From: an uncultured Bacteroidales bacterium
GTDB lineage: Bacteria; Bacteroidota; Bacteroidia; Bacteroidales; Muribaculaceae
Length of the DNA: 11,285 bases
Reading direction: 5' to 3'
Assembly: GCA_900554845.1 (NCBI GenBank)
Contig: USIY01000054.1
Coordinates: 1 to 11,285 of the forward strand
Within the stretch, counting starts at the first letter, position 1. Every line of letters starts with the position of its first letter. Made by a program: the position numbers and the translations under genes. Below the pieces are notes generated by a model, which made no database searches, had not been told where the DNA came from, and worked only from the letters and a program-made list of their open reading frames with translations. Positions 1 to 5,654 of this stretch are shown one piece after another.

Positions 1-125
1 GTTTATAAGTGATTGGTATAAAAGATAATATGATCGGTCTGTTTGAGGGGGTAGGTGGCGTAAAAGCCGTAATTAGGACAAGGATAAGCGGCTTGGAACA
101 CCGCTTGTATGAGGGTATGGTATGG

Positions 126-260
126 GGCCTATCGGCCTTCTTGGCCGGAGGTTTGGAGAACCTCCTTTCCATATGTCGGGTACCGTCCGGAGTTCGCAAG
201 ATCGGGATGGGTGTGTGTAATGGAGAGGAGGTTCTCCAAACCTCCGGCTAAGTATAGGCC
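126..260. repeat. Large nested inverted repeat (BIME/REP-like)
   Basis: A 23-bp arm at 144-166 is perfectly reverse-complementary to 226-248. A further 7-bp outer stem pairs 126-132 (GGCCTAT) with 254-260 (ATAGGCC). Each 23-bp arm is itself a hairpin: GGAGGTT at 147-153 pairs with AACCTCC at 159-165, and GGAGGTT at 227-233 with AACCTCC at 239-245. The DNA or RNA can therefore fold either as one long stem around a 59-nt loop or as two small hairpins. No T-tract follows, so it is not a typical intrinsic terminator. It is probably a dispersed intergenic repeat, but copy number cannot be judged from this window. Confidence 0.75.
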
Positions 261-290
261 AAGTATATATACTATATAATTGGAATCGGA

Positions 291-327
291 GATATAACTT
301 TAGGAAAATAGTTACGTTATGCTTATA
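291..327 (+). promoter_or_regulatory. Putative ECF-sigma-type promoter, copy A
   Basis: Positions 291-327 match 2453-2489 at 30 of 37 bases. Both precede genes for lipoproteins. Read as an extracytoplasmic-function sigma promoter, the -35 is TATAACTTT (AAC at 296-298) and the -10 is CGTTAT (315-320), with 16 bp between AAC and CGT, the spacing usual for ECF promoters. A start near 326-328 would leave a leader of about 15 nt before the ATG at 342. There is no TAnnTTTG box nearby, which argues against the housekeeping sigma. A short inverted repeat (TAACT/AGTTA, 10-nt gap) inside the element could instead be an operator. The repeat is seen; the promoter role is inferred. Confidence 0.5.
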
Positions 328-341
328 AGTAGCTAATACAC

Positions 342-2102
342 ATGAGACGTTTTAGAAGTATAAAAGAGATGGTTCCGGCGGTGATTCCGCTGTTGGTGTT
401 GCTGATGGCCGTGACGGGGTGCTCCCGACATTATGACGAGCGACTGAAGCACATAGCCGGAATAGTGTCGGATAATCCACAGCAGGCGTTGGACAGTCTC
501 GCCAGCATTGACTCCGACTTGTTGCCGGAGCAAGACCGGCATTTTTACGATTTATTGACTATTAAAGCCAAGGACAAGGCATACATCACCCATACATCCG
601 ACAGCCTGATTCTTGATGTCATAGATTATTTTGACTCGAATTCCGGCGATCCGATTTATTGCGAAGCCTTATATTACGGCGGACGAGTCTATGCCGACAT
701 GGGAGATTATCCCACGGCACTGCAGTATTACCAAAAAGCTCTCGACAACTTGACAGCCGGAGCTGAAACTTCCGACTTGCGAAGCCTAATCAACACCCAG
801 ATGGGTTCATTGTTGGTGGAATTACGCCTATATGACTCGGCCGTAATTTATTGCACTGAAGCGCTCAATCAGGCCATGCAGGAAAATGATTCTTTGTCAA
901 TTGCATATGCTCAACGAAGTTTAGGTTCAGTCTATCATAATTTGGGAACAATGGAAGACGAGGGACCGGAACGTACAAGGTATTTAAATACAGCCGATTC
1001 CCTTCTGACAAGGGCCTTGGATTTTTCAGTCTCTCTTCCAAAAGAATTCCCGGCCGCTGTCCGCGTACTATTAGCAGAAGTAAGACAAGCAAAAGGGGAT
1101 TTAGGAGCAGCATTGGCATTGGTAAGAAATACTCCGGACCAGGTCAATCCCATTATACGCAACTACGCCCTCGCTGTTGCCGCCGACATTTACCGTGAGG
1201 CAAGGATTATGGATACCGCTTATATGTACGCTCATGAACTGGTGGTTAGCGAGGACCTTTACAACAAAAAAACAGGTTACCGCATAATTTTGCTTCCAGA
1301 GTTCAGAAACAGGATACATCCCGACACTCTGAACCGATATTACGCCGAATACAAGAATATTCTTGAGGCTTTTTTCGACGACAACCGCAACGAGATGTCC
1401 CTGATACAGGAAGGAAGGTATAATTATGATCTCCAGAAGCGTGATAAAGAAAAGGCGAGGAGATCCAATGAGCGGTTGAGATGGACGATAGCCGGCGTCG
1501 TTATGCTGAGTCTTGTTTTTATCATCTTGCTTCTTTATTCAAAATACCGTGACAAGGCCAAGATATTGCGGATGCGCGATGAACTGGACGAGCTTGAGAA
1601 TCTGAAATATCGGCTGAAAAATGGCGTCGGAGAGAAGGAAGAGGTGTTGCAAAAGGCATTGGCGGAAGGAAAGATGTCGTTAAATACAGCGACAGCCCTC
1701 CGCAAACAGCTTCATGACGAGCTGACGGAACTCTATAAGCAATCCGGCAATATTGCGGTGCCCGAAGGTATTGTCAATTCTGCAATATATGCTCGTATTC
1801 TGGACAACCTTGCAAAACATGAATGCATTGACGACGATATGATAGATGAGCTGCAGGAGGTTGTTCTGAAAGTGTCACCGAAGTTCTTGAGCAATCTTCA
1901 GATACTCACGCAAAACAAGCTTACCAAGCAGGAACTTCGGACAGCACTTCTGATCAAGAGCGGTTTCAGCTCCTCGGAGATGACTGTGCTCTTCGCCCGA
2001 TCGAACGGGGCCATTATCTCACGCAAGAAGACATTGGGCTCCAAAGTCTTGGACAGCCAGGAGAGCGTCACTGTCATTTCCGGCATCATCCGGCTGCTGT
2101 GA
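342..2102 (+). CDS. Membrane-anchored TPR protein with LuxR-like HTH (putative one-component regulator)
   Basis: The 586-residue protein starts with a signal sequence and a lipobox-like VTGC (Cys27). TPR-like helices lie at about 106-136, 149-179 and 188-228. A hydrophobic segment at 381-399 is followed by a coiled-coil-like stretch (about 403-465). The C-terminus (about 525-570) has the pattern of a LuxR/GerE helix-turn-helix: LTKQE, then SGFSSSE, then RSNGAI, then LGSKV. The layout matches Bacteroidales TPR proteins with a periplasmic sensor part and a cytoplasmic DNA-binding tail, so it probably senses an envelope signal and controls transcription. Odd points: a lipidated N-terminus and an internal membrane span would anchor it twice, and the span is flanked by basic residues on both sides, so topology is uncertain. 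The ATG at 342 is chosen because it gives a complete signal sequence. It probably uses the ECF-like promoter at 291-327. Confidence 0.85.
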   Translation: MRRFRSIKEMVPAVIPLLVLLMAVTGCSRHYDERLKHIAGIVSDNPQQALDSLASIDSDLLPEQDRHFYDLLTIKAKDKAYITHTSDSLILDVIDYFDSNSGDPIYCEALYYGGRVYADMGDYPTALQYYQKALDNLTAGAETSDLRSLINTQMGSLLVELRLYDSAVIYCTEALNQAMQENDSLSIAYAQRSLGSVYHNLGTMEDEGPERTRYLNTADSLLTRALDFSVSLPKEFPAAVRVLLAEVRQAKGDLGAALALVRNTPDQVNPIIRNYALAVAADIYREARIMDTAYMYAHELVVSEDLYNKKTGYRIILLPEFRNRIHPDTLNRYYAEYKNILEAFFDDNRNEMSLIQEGRYNYDLQKRDKEKARRSNERLRWTIAGVVMLSLVFIILLLYSKYRDKAKILRMRDELDELENLKYRLKNGVGEKEEVLQKALAEGKMSLNTATALRKQLHDELTELYKQSGNIAVPEGIVNSAIYARILDNLAKHECIDDDMIDELQEVVLKVSPKFLSNLQILTQNKLTKQELRTALLIKSGFSSSEMTVLFARSNGAIISRKKTLGSKVLDSQESVTVISGIIRLL

Positions 2103-2110
2103 TCATGTCA

Positions 2111-2127
2111 CAACCCCGGAGGGGTTG
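2111..2127. repeat. Short GC-rich hairpin after the TPR gene
   Basis: CAACCCC (2111-2117) pairs with GGGGTTG (2121-2127) around a GGA loop, 8 bp after the stop codon at 2100-2102. No T-run follows, so any terminator role would have to be of an atypical kind. It is the first of a series of palindromes filling this gap. Confidence 0.65.
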
Positions 2128-2137
2128 CGTAATTTGG

Positions 2138-2181
2138 CCCATGGTCACGGAATCTGCCTCGGCAGATTCCGTGACCATGGG
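2138..2181. repeat. Perfect long palindrome
   Basis: Arms 2138-2158 and 2161-2181 are perfectly complementary over 21 bp with only TC between them. As RNA or cruciform this would give a 20-bp stem closed by a four-base CTCG loop. Lack of a downstream T-tract makes a classical terminator unlikely, although so strong a hairpin could protect the 3' end of the upstream transcript from exonucleases. Confidence 0.8.
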
Positions 2182-2200
2182 TAGGTATTGTGATAGACGG

Positions 2201-2393
2201 CGACCCCGTAGGCGGTCGCGTATCTTTGATATATGCAGGTTTTCGAGTATGCGCAGATAAGACTTACAGAGATACACGACCCCTACAGGGTCGCCGGCTA
2301 CGCGATGAAATCAACCCAGGGTCGGGAATCAGCCTTTGTTGCCAAGGCCGCTTCCCGACCCTGGGCCAAAATACGCGACCGCCTACGGGGTCG
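2201..2393. repeat. Inverted pair of REP-like units bounding a 193-bp block
   Basis: The 23 bp at 2201-2223 and 2371-2393 are exact reverse complements. The left unit forms its own hairpin (GCGACC at 2200-2205 with GGTCGC at 2214-2219), and the right unit can form the mirror-image fold. Between them lies a related hairpin (CGACCC at 2277-2282 with GGGTCG at 2288-2293) and the 14-bp-arm stem at 2315-2365. The arrangement is that of bacterial interspersed mosaic elements. Two open frames crossing it (2190-2396 and 2233-2484) are repeat-derived and rejected. Confidence 0.75.
2315..2365. repeat. Stem-loop inside the REP-like block
   Basis: The 14 bp at 2315-2328 (CCCAGGGTCGGGAA) are perfectly complementary to 2352-2365. 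The 23-nt gap holds a second 5-bp stem (GCCTT 2332-2336 with AAGGC 2344-2348), so a long two-part hairpin is possible. No T-tract follows. Confidence 0.75.
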
Positions 2394-2397
2394 TGAA

Positions 2398-2451
2398 ATA
2401 AATAGTAGATGCCAACTCAGCCGGATAAATAGTAGATGCCAACTCAGCCGG
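2398..2451. repeat. Tandem duplication of a 27-bp unit
   Basis: Two identical 27-bp copies lie head to tail, 2398-2424 and 2425-2451. Each begins ATAAATAGTAGATG and ends CTCAGCCGG. The second copy ends one base before the promoter-like element at 2453-2489, so copy number could affect expression of the lipoprotein gene. Exact identity points to recent duplication or to slippage. Confidence 0.9.
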
Positions 2452-2452
2452 G

Positions 2453-2489
2453 GATGTAACTTTAGGGGAAGAGTTGCGTTATAATTATA
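2453..2489 (+). promoter_or_regulatory. Putative ECF-sigma-type promoter, copy B
   Basis: This is the second copy of the element at 291-327. The -35 is TGTAACTTT (AAC at 2458-2460) and the -10 is CGTTAT (2477-2482), again with 16 bp between AAC and CGT. A start near 2488-2490 would give a leader of about 52 nt to the ATG at 2541. The internal short inverted repeat is kept as TAACT/AGTTG, that is, with a G-U pair in RNA. A weak housekeeping-like box (TAGATTTC, 2500-2507) is also present, but its distance from the TTG at 2474-2476 (23 bp) is too long. Confidence 0.5.
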
Positions 2490-2540
2490 GATTCCAATAT
2501 AGATTTCAGGAAAACAGGATAACGAAAGTCAGGTAGACAT

Positions 2541-3287
2541 ATGAAATTACTGATAAAAGGGATAATTTCCGGGGGACTCATGGTCGTTTTGACGGTGATG
2601 GGCGCATGTTCGGGAAAGAAAGAGAATAAAACCGTCCAGAGAGACTATTTCGCAGAGCTGCGGGATTCAGTGTCGTCTATAAAGTCGGAGATCGATTCAT
2701 GCAAGAACGCGATGGAATCCATAGATCACCGTAGGGTGGAATGGAGCCGAGATTTCACTACGATCGTCAATGACCGTGAAGTGGCTCCCTACAGCATATT
2801 CAATTCATTTGCGGACAAATACCCTCCGAAGTCCACATGCGTCATGGCAAGACTCGCGGAGAACGGTCAGTTTGAGTTGATCGGCGCCTTGACCGGCTCC
2901 CGTTTCGACCGGTTGTCGGTGACAGCCGCCGGAGAGACAGTCTCTACGGCGACGATAGCGCCGGACCAGGCACGTAATTACATGGCCGACGGGTTGAACA
3001 CCGTGATGTTCGACGGCCCGGAGGCCGACAATGTGGGACACCTCATTGCCGACAACGAACTGGACGAGATAACGGTGACGTTCTTGAACGGAGGAAGAGC
3101 GGTGAAGATGTGGAAAATGCCGACGGATTATGCCAAAATGATTATGGCCACATATGAATACTATGCGCAGATCAAGGAACTGGACAGGCTGCAGCGACGC
3201 ATACCTATGCTTGAACGCAAGCTGCAGATCCTGAACCGTCATCTTGTCCGTTCTGAAATCGACAGATCTCCGGAAGGCAACCGATAA
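2541..3287 (+). CDS. Putative coiled-coil lipoprotein of unknown function
   Basis: I do not recognise a family. The 248-residue protein has a lipoprotein signal sequence with a plausible lipobox MGAC (Cys23), followed by a charged linker (GKKENK), so it is likely lipidated and tethered on the periplasmic or outer side. Residues of about 38-70 and 210-245 are rich in heptad-like charged and hydrophobic patterns suggesting two helical, possibly coiled-coil segments. The region between (about 75-205) looks like a compact alpha/beta domain with no catalytic motif I can name. A pairing of the two terminal helices around the central domain is possible. The ATG at 2541 is chosen because it gives a full signal sequence. 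It is preceded by promoter copy B and followed after 39 bp by the deaminase gene, with no terminator between, so the two may be cotranscribed. Confidence 0.75.
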   Translation: MKLLIKGIISGGLMVVLTVMGACSGKKENKTVQRDYFAELRDSVSSIKSEIDSCKNAMESIDHRRVEWSRDFTTIVNDREVAPYSIFNSFADKYPPKSTCVMARLAENGQFELIGALTGSRFDRLSVTAAGETVSTATIAPDQARNYMADGLNTVMFDGPEADNVGHLIADNELDEITVTFLNGGRAVKMWKMPTDYAKMIMATYEYYAQIKELDRLQRRIPMLERKLQILNRHLVRSEIDRSPEGNR

Positions 3288-3326
3288 GCGCGCATCACCT
3301 TTATAATCGTAATAATACTAAGAAAA

Positions 3327-3803
3327 ATGAAAGAAGAATACAATCCCCGGTTTATGGATATGGCCGCAGAGCTGTCGATCGAAAACATCGACAATGGCGG
3401 AGGACCGTTCGGAGCCGTGATAGTCCGTGACGGAGAAATTGTATCCACTGGAGTCAATACCGTGACCAATGACAATGATCCCACGGCACACGCGGAGATT
3501 AACGCCATACGTCACGCCTGCAAGAAACTCCAAACCTTTCAGCTTACCGGCTGCGTGATCTACAGCAGCTGCGAGCCGTGCCCCATGTGCCTGTCGGCCT
3601 TATACTGGGCCGGGGTGGGCAAGATATATTTCGGCAACACCAAGGAGGATGCGGAAGCGATCGATTTCAGCGACAAGTTCATATACGACGAGTTGAAACG
3701 TCCGCGCGAGGAACGCAAGCTTTCCACCGTAAAGGTTGATGACAGGAAAACCATTCTGGCGTTCGAGAAATGGGCGTCGGATCCCGACAAAATAAAATAT
3801 TGA
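3327..3803 (+). CDS. guaD: Guanine deaminase-like nucleoside/base deaminase
   Basis: This 158-residue zinc-dependent deaminase would hydrolyse guanine to xanthine and ammonia in the cytoplasm (purine salvage). The cytidine-deaminase-fold signatures are complete: TAHAE (His55 zinc ligand, Glu57 proton shuttle) and SCEPCPMC (Cys85 and Cys88 zinc ligands). GGPFGAVIV near residues 25-33 is the usual substrate-side motif. The match to the small Bacillus subtilis type of guanine deaminase extends past the catalytic core: NDPTAHAE, SDKFIYDELKRP..ER, and a C-terminal stretch with a Trp and a terminal Tyr, in a chain of nearly the same length. That makes guanine deaminase more likely than a tRNA adenosine deaminase (TadA), which lacks this tail. 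Substrate remains inferred. No promoter box stands out in the 39-bp gap before it. Confidence 0.85.
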   Translation: MKEEYNPRFMDMAAELSIENIDNGGGPFGAVIVRDGEIVSTGVNTVTNDNDPTAHAEINAIRHACKKLQTFQLTGCVIYSSCEPCPMCLSALYWAGVGKIYFGNTKEDAEAIDFSDKFIYDELKRPREERKLSTVKVDDRKTILAFEKWASDPDKIKY

Positions 3804-3809
3804 CAACAA

Positions 3810-4025
3810 TAAGTAAGTGTTTAAATTTAACCGATAGTAAGTGAAGAAAGATCTTTTATACTTTCTGCGGCTTCTTTTGGCTCGGTTTCGGATTGTCGTT
3901 CAGTCGAATATGCTAATATTCTCCTTCTCTCCGCACCGGAACCGTATCCAACCTTTAGCTCATTGAGCGCAGGCGAGATAAAATAAGCTCGCATAAAGTA
4001 TAAATTAAATTTCAACACTTACTTA
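3810..4025. mobile_element. MITE-like element with 21-bp terminal inverted repeats
   Basis: The ends 3810-3830 and 4005-4025 are reverse complements at 20 of 21 bases (outer part TAAGTAAGTGTT). They bound 216 bp with no transposase. AGTAAGTG recurs directly at 3836-3843. Two internal hairpins are visible: AGAAAG 3845-3850 with CTTTCT 3861-3866, and GCGAG 3973-3977 with CTCGC 3988-3992. I see no clear target-site duplication. A 63-codon open frame on the minus strand (4018-3827) begins in one terminal repeat and ends in the other. It has no recognised domain and is not called as a gene. The right end lies 14 bp before the ATG at 4040, so the element probably supplies that gene's promoter region. 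Confidence 0.55.
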
Positions 4026-4039
4026 ACACAAACATTAAT

Positions 4040-5563
4040 ATGAAACTCGAAGATGTAGATGTGACATTGCTTGAGAAGAAGGGCATCACTCCCGAGCAGC
4101 TTCAGGAGCAGTTGGAAATGATAGCCAAAGGATTGCCCTGGCTTAATATAGAATCGGCGGCCACCCCGGGCAACGGCATAGCCGTGCTCACTCCCGAGAT
4201 GGAAGCCGGATCGGTGAGGATATGGGACGAGTTCCGCGCGAAGGGAGGGTCCGTGATCAAAATGGTTCCCGCCAGCGGCGCCGCGTCGAGAATGTTCAAG
4301 AATGTATTCGCTTTTGTCAACGGAAAGAGTGACAAACCTGATGAATTCATGCAGAAGTTTTTCGAAAATATCGGAAAGTTCGCATTTTTCCCACAGCTTA
4401 ACTCCGCATGCGTGAAGCTATACGGAAAAAGCGCCATGACTCTGATCGACGAAGGAGATTACAAAGAAGTGGCGCGTGCGCTTGTGGAGAGCGACGGATT
4501 GAATTACGGACAGCTTCCCAAGGCATTGCTGCGGTTTCACAAAGTGATAGGCGACTCGCGCACGTCGCTTGAGGAGCATCTCGCCGAAGGAGCGCAGTAC
4601 GCCGCCGACAAGGACGGCCTGGTACGCGTTCACTTCACGGTGTCGGAGAACCATCTTCCTCTGGTGAAGCTGAAGGTGGAGGAAGCCGCCAAGGTCCTGG
4701 CGTATTTCTACGGGGTGAAATATGAAATCACATATTCCGTGCAGAAACCCAGCACGGACACGGTGGCCGCCAATATGGACAACACACCTTACCGCGAGAA
4801 CGGACATCTGTTCTTCCGTCCCGGCGGTCACGGCGCGTTGATAGAGAATCTCAACGATCTTGACGCCGACGTGATTTTCATCAAGAACATCGACAATGTG
4901 GTGCCCGATCTGCACCGTCCCACCACCATCCAGTACAAGAAAGTGCTCGGCGGCATGCTTGTTGCCTTGAAACAACGGGCCAACGAGTACTGCAGGATGC
5001 TGAAGAAAGGGAAATACACCGATGAGGATTTGGCGGAAATGTTGAATTTCATGCATGAGGTGCTGTGCATCACGCATGACGAGGCGGACACTATGGACCG
5101 CGAGCGGAAAGCCGAGTACATATTCTCCAAGCTGAACCGCCCGATGCGCGTGGCGGGGATGGTTCGGAACGAAGGAGAACCGGGGGGAGGACCGTATCTG
5201 GTGTACAGCCAGGACGGCACAGTAAGTCCTCAGATTCTTGAATCCACGCAGATCAACACCTCCGACAACCGACAGAAAGAAATGATGAGCCATGCCACTC
5301 ACTTCAATCCCGTTGACCTCGCCGTCAGCATCAAGGACTACGAGGGCAACAAATTCAACCTCTCCGAATATGTGGACAAGGCCACGGGATTTATCTCGGA
5401 GAAGAGTCGCGAAGGCGTGGAGATAAAGGCTCTTGAGCTTCCCGGACTGTGGAACGGCGCGATGTCGAACTGGAACACTATATTTGTAGAGGTTCCGGCC
5501 GAAACATTCAATCCCGTAAAGACTGTCAACGACCTGCTGCGCCCCGTGCACCAGATTGGATAA
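4040..5563 (+). CDS. DUF4301 family protein, possibly nucleotidyltransferase-like
   Basis: The 507-residue protein has the length and motifs I associate with DUF4301, a mainly Bacteroidetes family of unknown function. There is no signal peptide or membrane span, so it is cytoplasmic. Conserved-looking motifs are VPASGAASRMFK (76-87), FRPGGHGALIENL (259-271) and VIFIKNIDN (278-286). Their order resembles sugar-nucleotide pyrophosphorylases of the GT-A fold, which have a glycine-rich nucleotide loop near the start, a GHG motif, then an aspartate in a D-N pair binding metal. A nucleotidyltransferase role is therefore a reasonable inference but unproven. It stands alone on its strand, with the repeat element 3810-4025 just upstream and a bidirectional terminator just downstream. 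A long antisense frame (5641-4418) is a coding shadow. Confidence 0.85.
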   Translation: MKLEDVDVTLLEKKGITPEQLQEQLEMIAKGLPWLNIESAATPGNGIAVLTPEMEAGSVRIWDEFRAKGGSVIKMVPASGAASRMFKNVFAFVNGKSDKPDEFMQKFFENIGKFAFFPQLNSACVKLYGKSAMTLIDEGDYKEVARALVESDGLNYGQLPKALLRFHKVIGDSRTSLEEHLAEGAQYAADKDGLVRVHFTVSENHLPLVKLKVEEAAKVLAYFYGVKYEITYSVQKPSTDTVAANMDNTPYRENGHLFFRPGGHGALIENLNDLDADVIFIKNIDNVVPDLHRPTTIQYKKVLGGMLVALKQRANEYCRMLKKGKYTDEDLAEMLNFMHEVLCITHDEADTMDRERKAEYIFSKLNRPMRVAGMVRNEGEPGGGPYLVYSQDGTVSPQILESTQINTSDNRQKEMMSHATHFNPVDLAVSIKDYEGNKFNLSEYVDKATGFISEKSREGVEIKALELPGLWNGAMSNWNTIFVEVPAETFNPVKTVNDLLRPVHQIG

Positions 5564-5580
5564 TTCCTGAATATATAAGC

Positions 5581-5627
5581 AAATAAAAAATGTGCCGGAC
5601 TTCGATGTCCCGGCACATTTTTTATTT
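5581..5627. terminator. Bidirectional intrinsic terminator
   Basis: Arms 5581-5598 and 5610-5627 are perfectly complementary over 18 bp, with GC-rich cores (TGTGCCGG / CCGGCACA) flanked by an A-run on the left and a T-run on the right. Inner bases GGAC/GTCC extend the stem with one bulge. The symmetry gives a U-tract on either strand, fitting its place between the convergent DUF4301 and relA genes. Confidence 0.95.
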
Positions 5628-5654
5628 TGATTCAGCGTCAACGGTCTTGAGCGA

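Larger units (their letters stand above)
1..341. other. Gene-free region upstream of the TPR regulator
   Basis: I see no convincing gene here. An 80-codon open frame at 9-251 runs straight through the inverted repeat, has no recognisable domain and is rejected. The stretch holds a small hairpin (AAGCGG at 86-91, CCGCTT at 101-106), the large nested inverted repeat at 126-260, an AT-rich tract around 261-281 and the promoter-like element at 291-327. No end of an upstream gene is visible. Confidence 0.7.

Noticed and set aside
9..251. 80-codon open frame on the plus strand
   Set aside because: It lies across the nested inverted repeat, has no recognisable domain or signal, and its composition follows the repeat.
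2111..2365. CRISPR array or tandem intrinsic terminators
   Set aside because: Repeats are palindromic, mostly inverted and irregularly spaced, with no regular spacers, and no T-tract follows any stem.
2190..2484. Two overlapping frames in the repeat block (2190-2396, 2233-2484)
   Set aside because: They translate REP-like palindromes and the tandem duplication; repeated peptide segments simply mirror the DNA repeats.
2474..2507. Housekeeping promoter TTG...TAGATTTC before the lipoprotein gene
   Set aside because: Spacer of 23 bp is outside the usual 19-21, the last base of the -7 box does not match, and the shared ECF-like element is a better explanation.
3827..4018. 63-codon minus-strand frame inside the MITE-like element
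   Set aside because: Its start is in one terminal repeat and its end in the other, and no domain is seen. Kept only as a note, since a repeated small gene cannot be excluded.
4418..5641. 407-codon minus-strand frame opposite the DUF4301 gene
   Set aside because: Coding shadow: the plus-strand frame has clear family motifs, while this one is His/Val/Leu-rich without domains and runs through the terminator.
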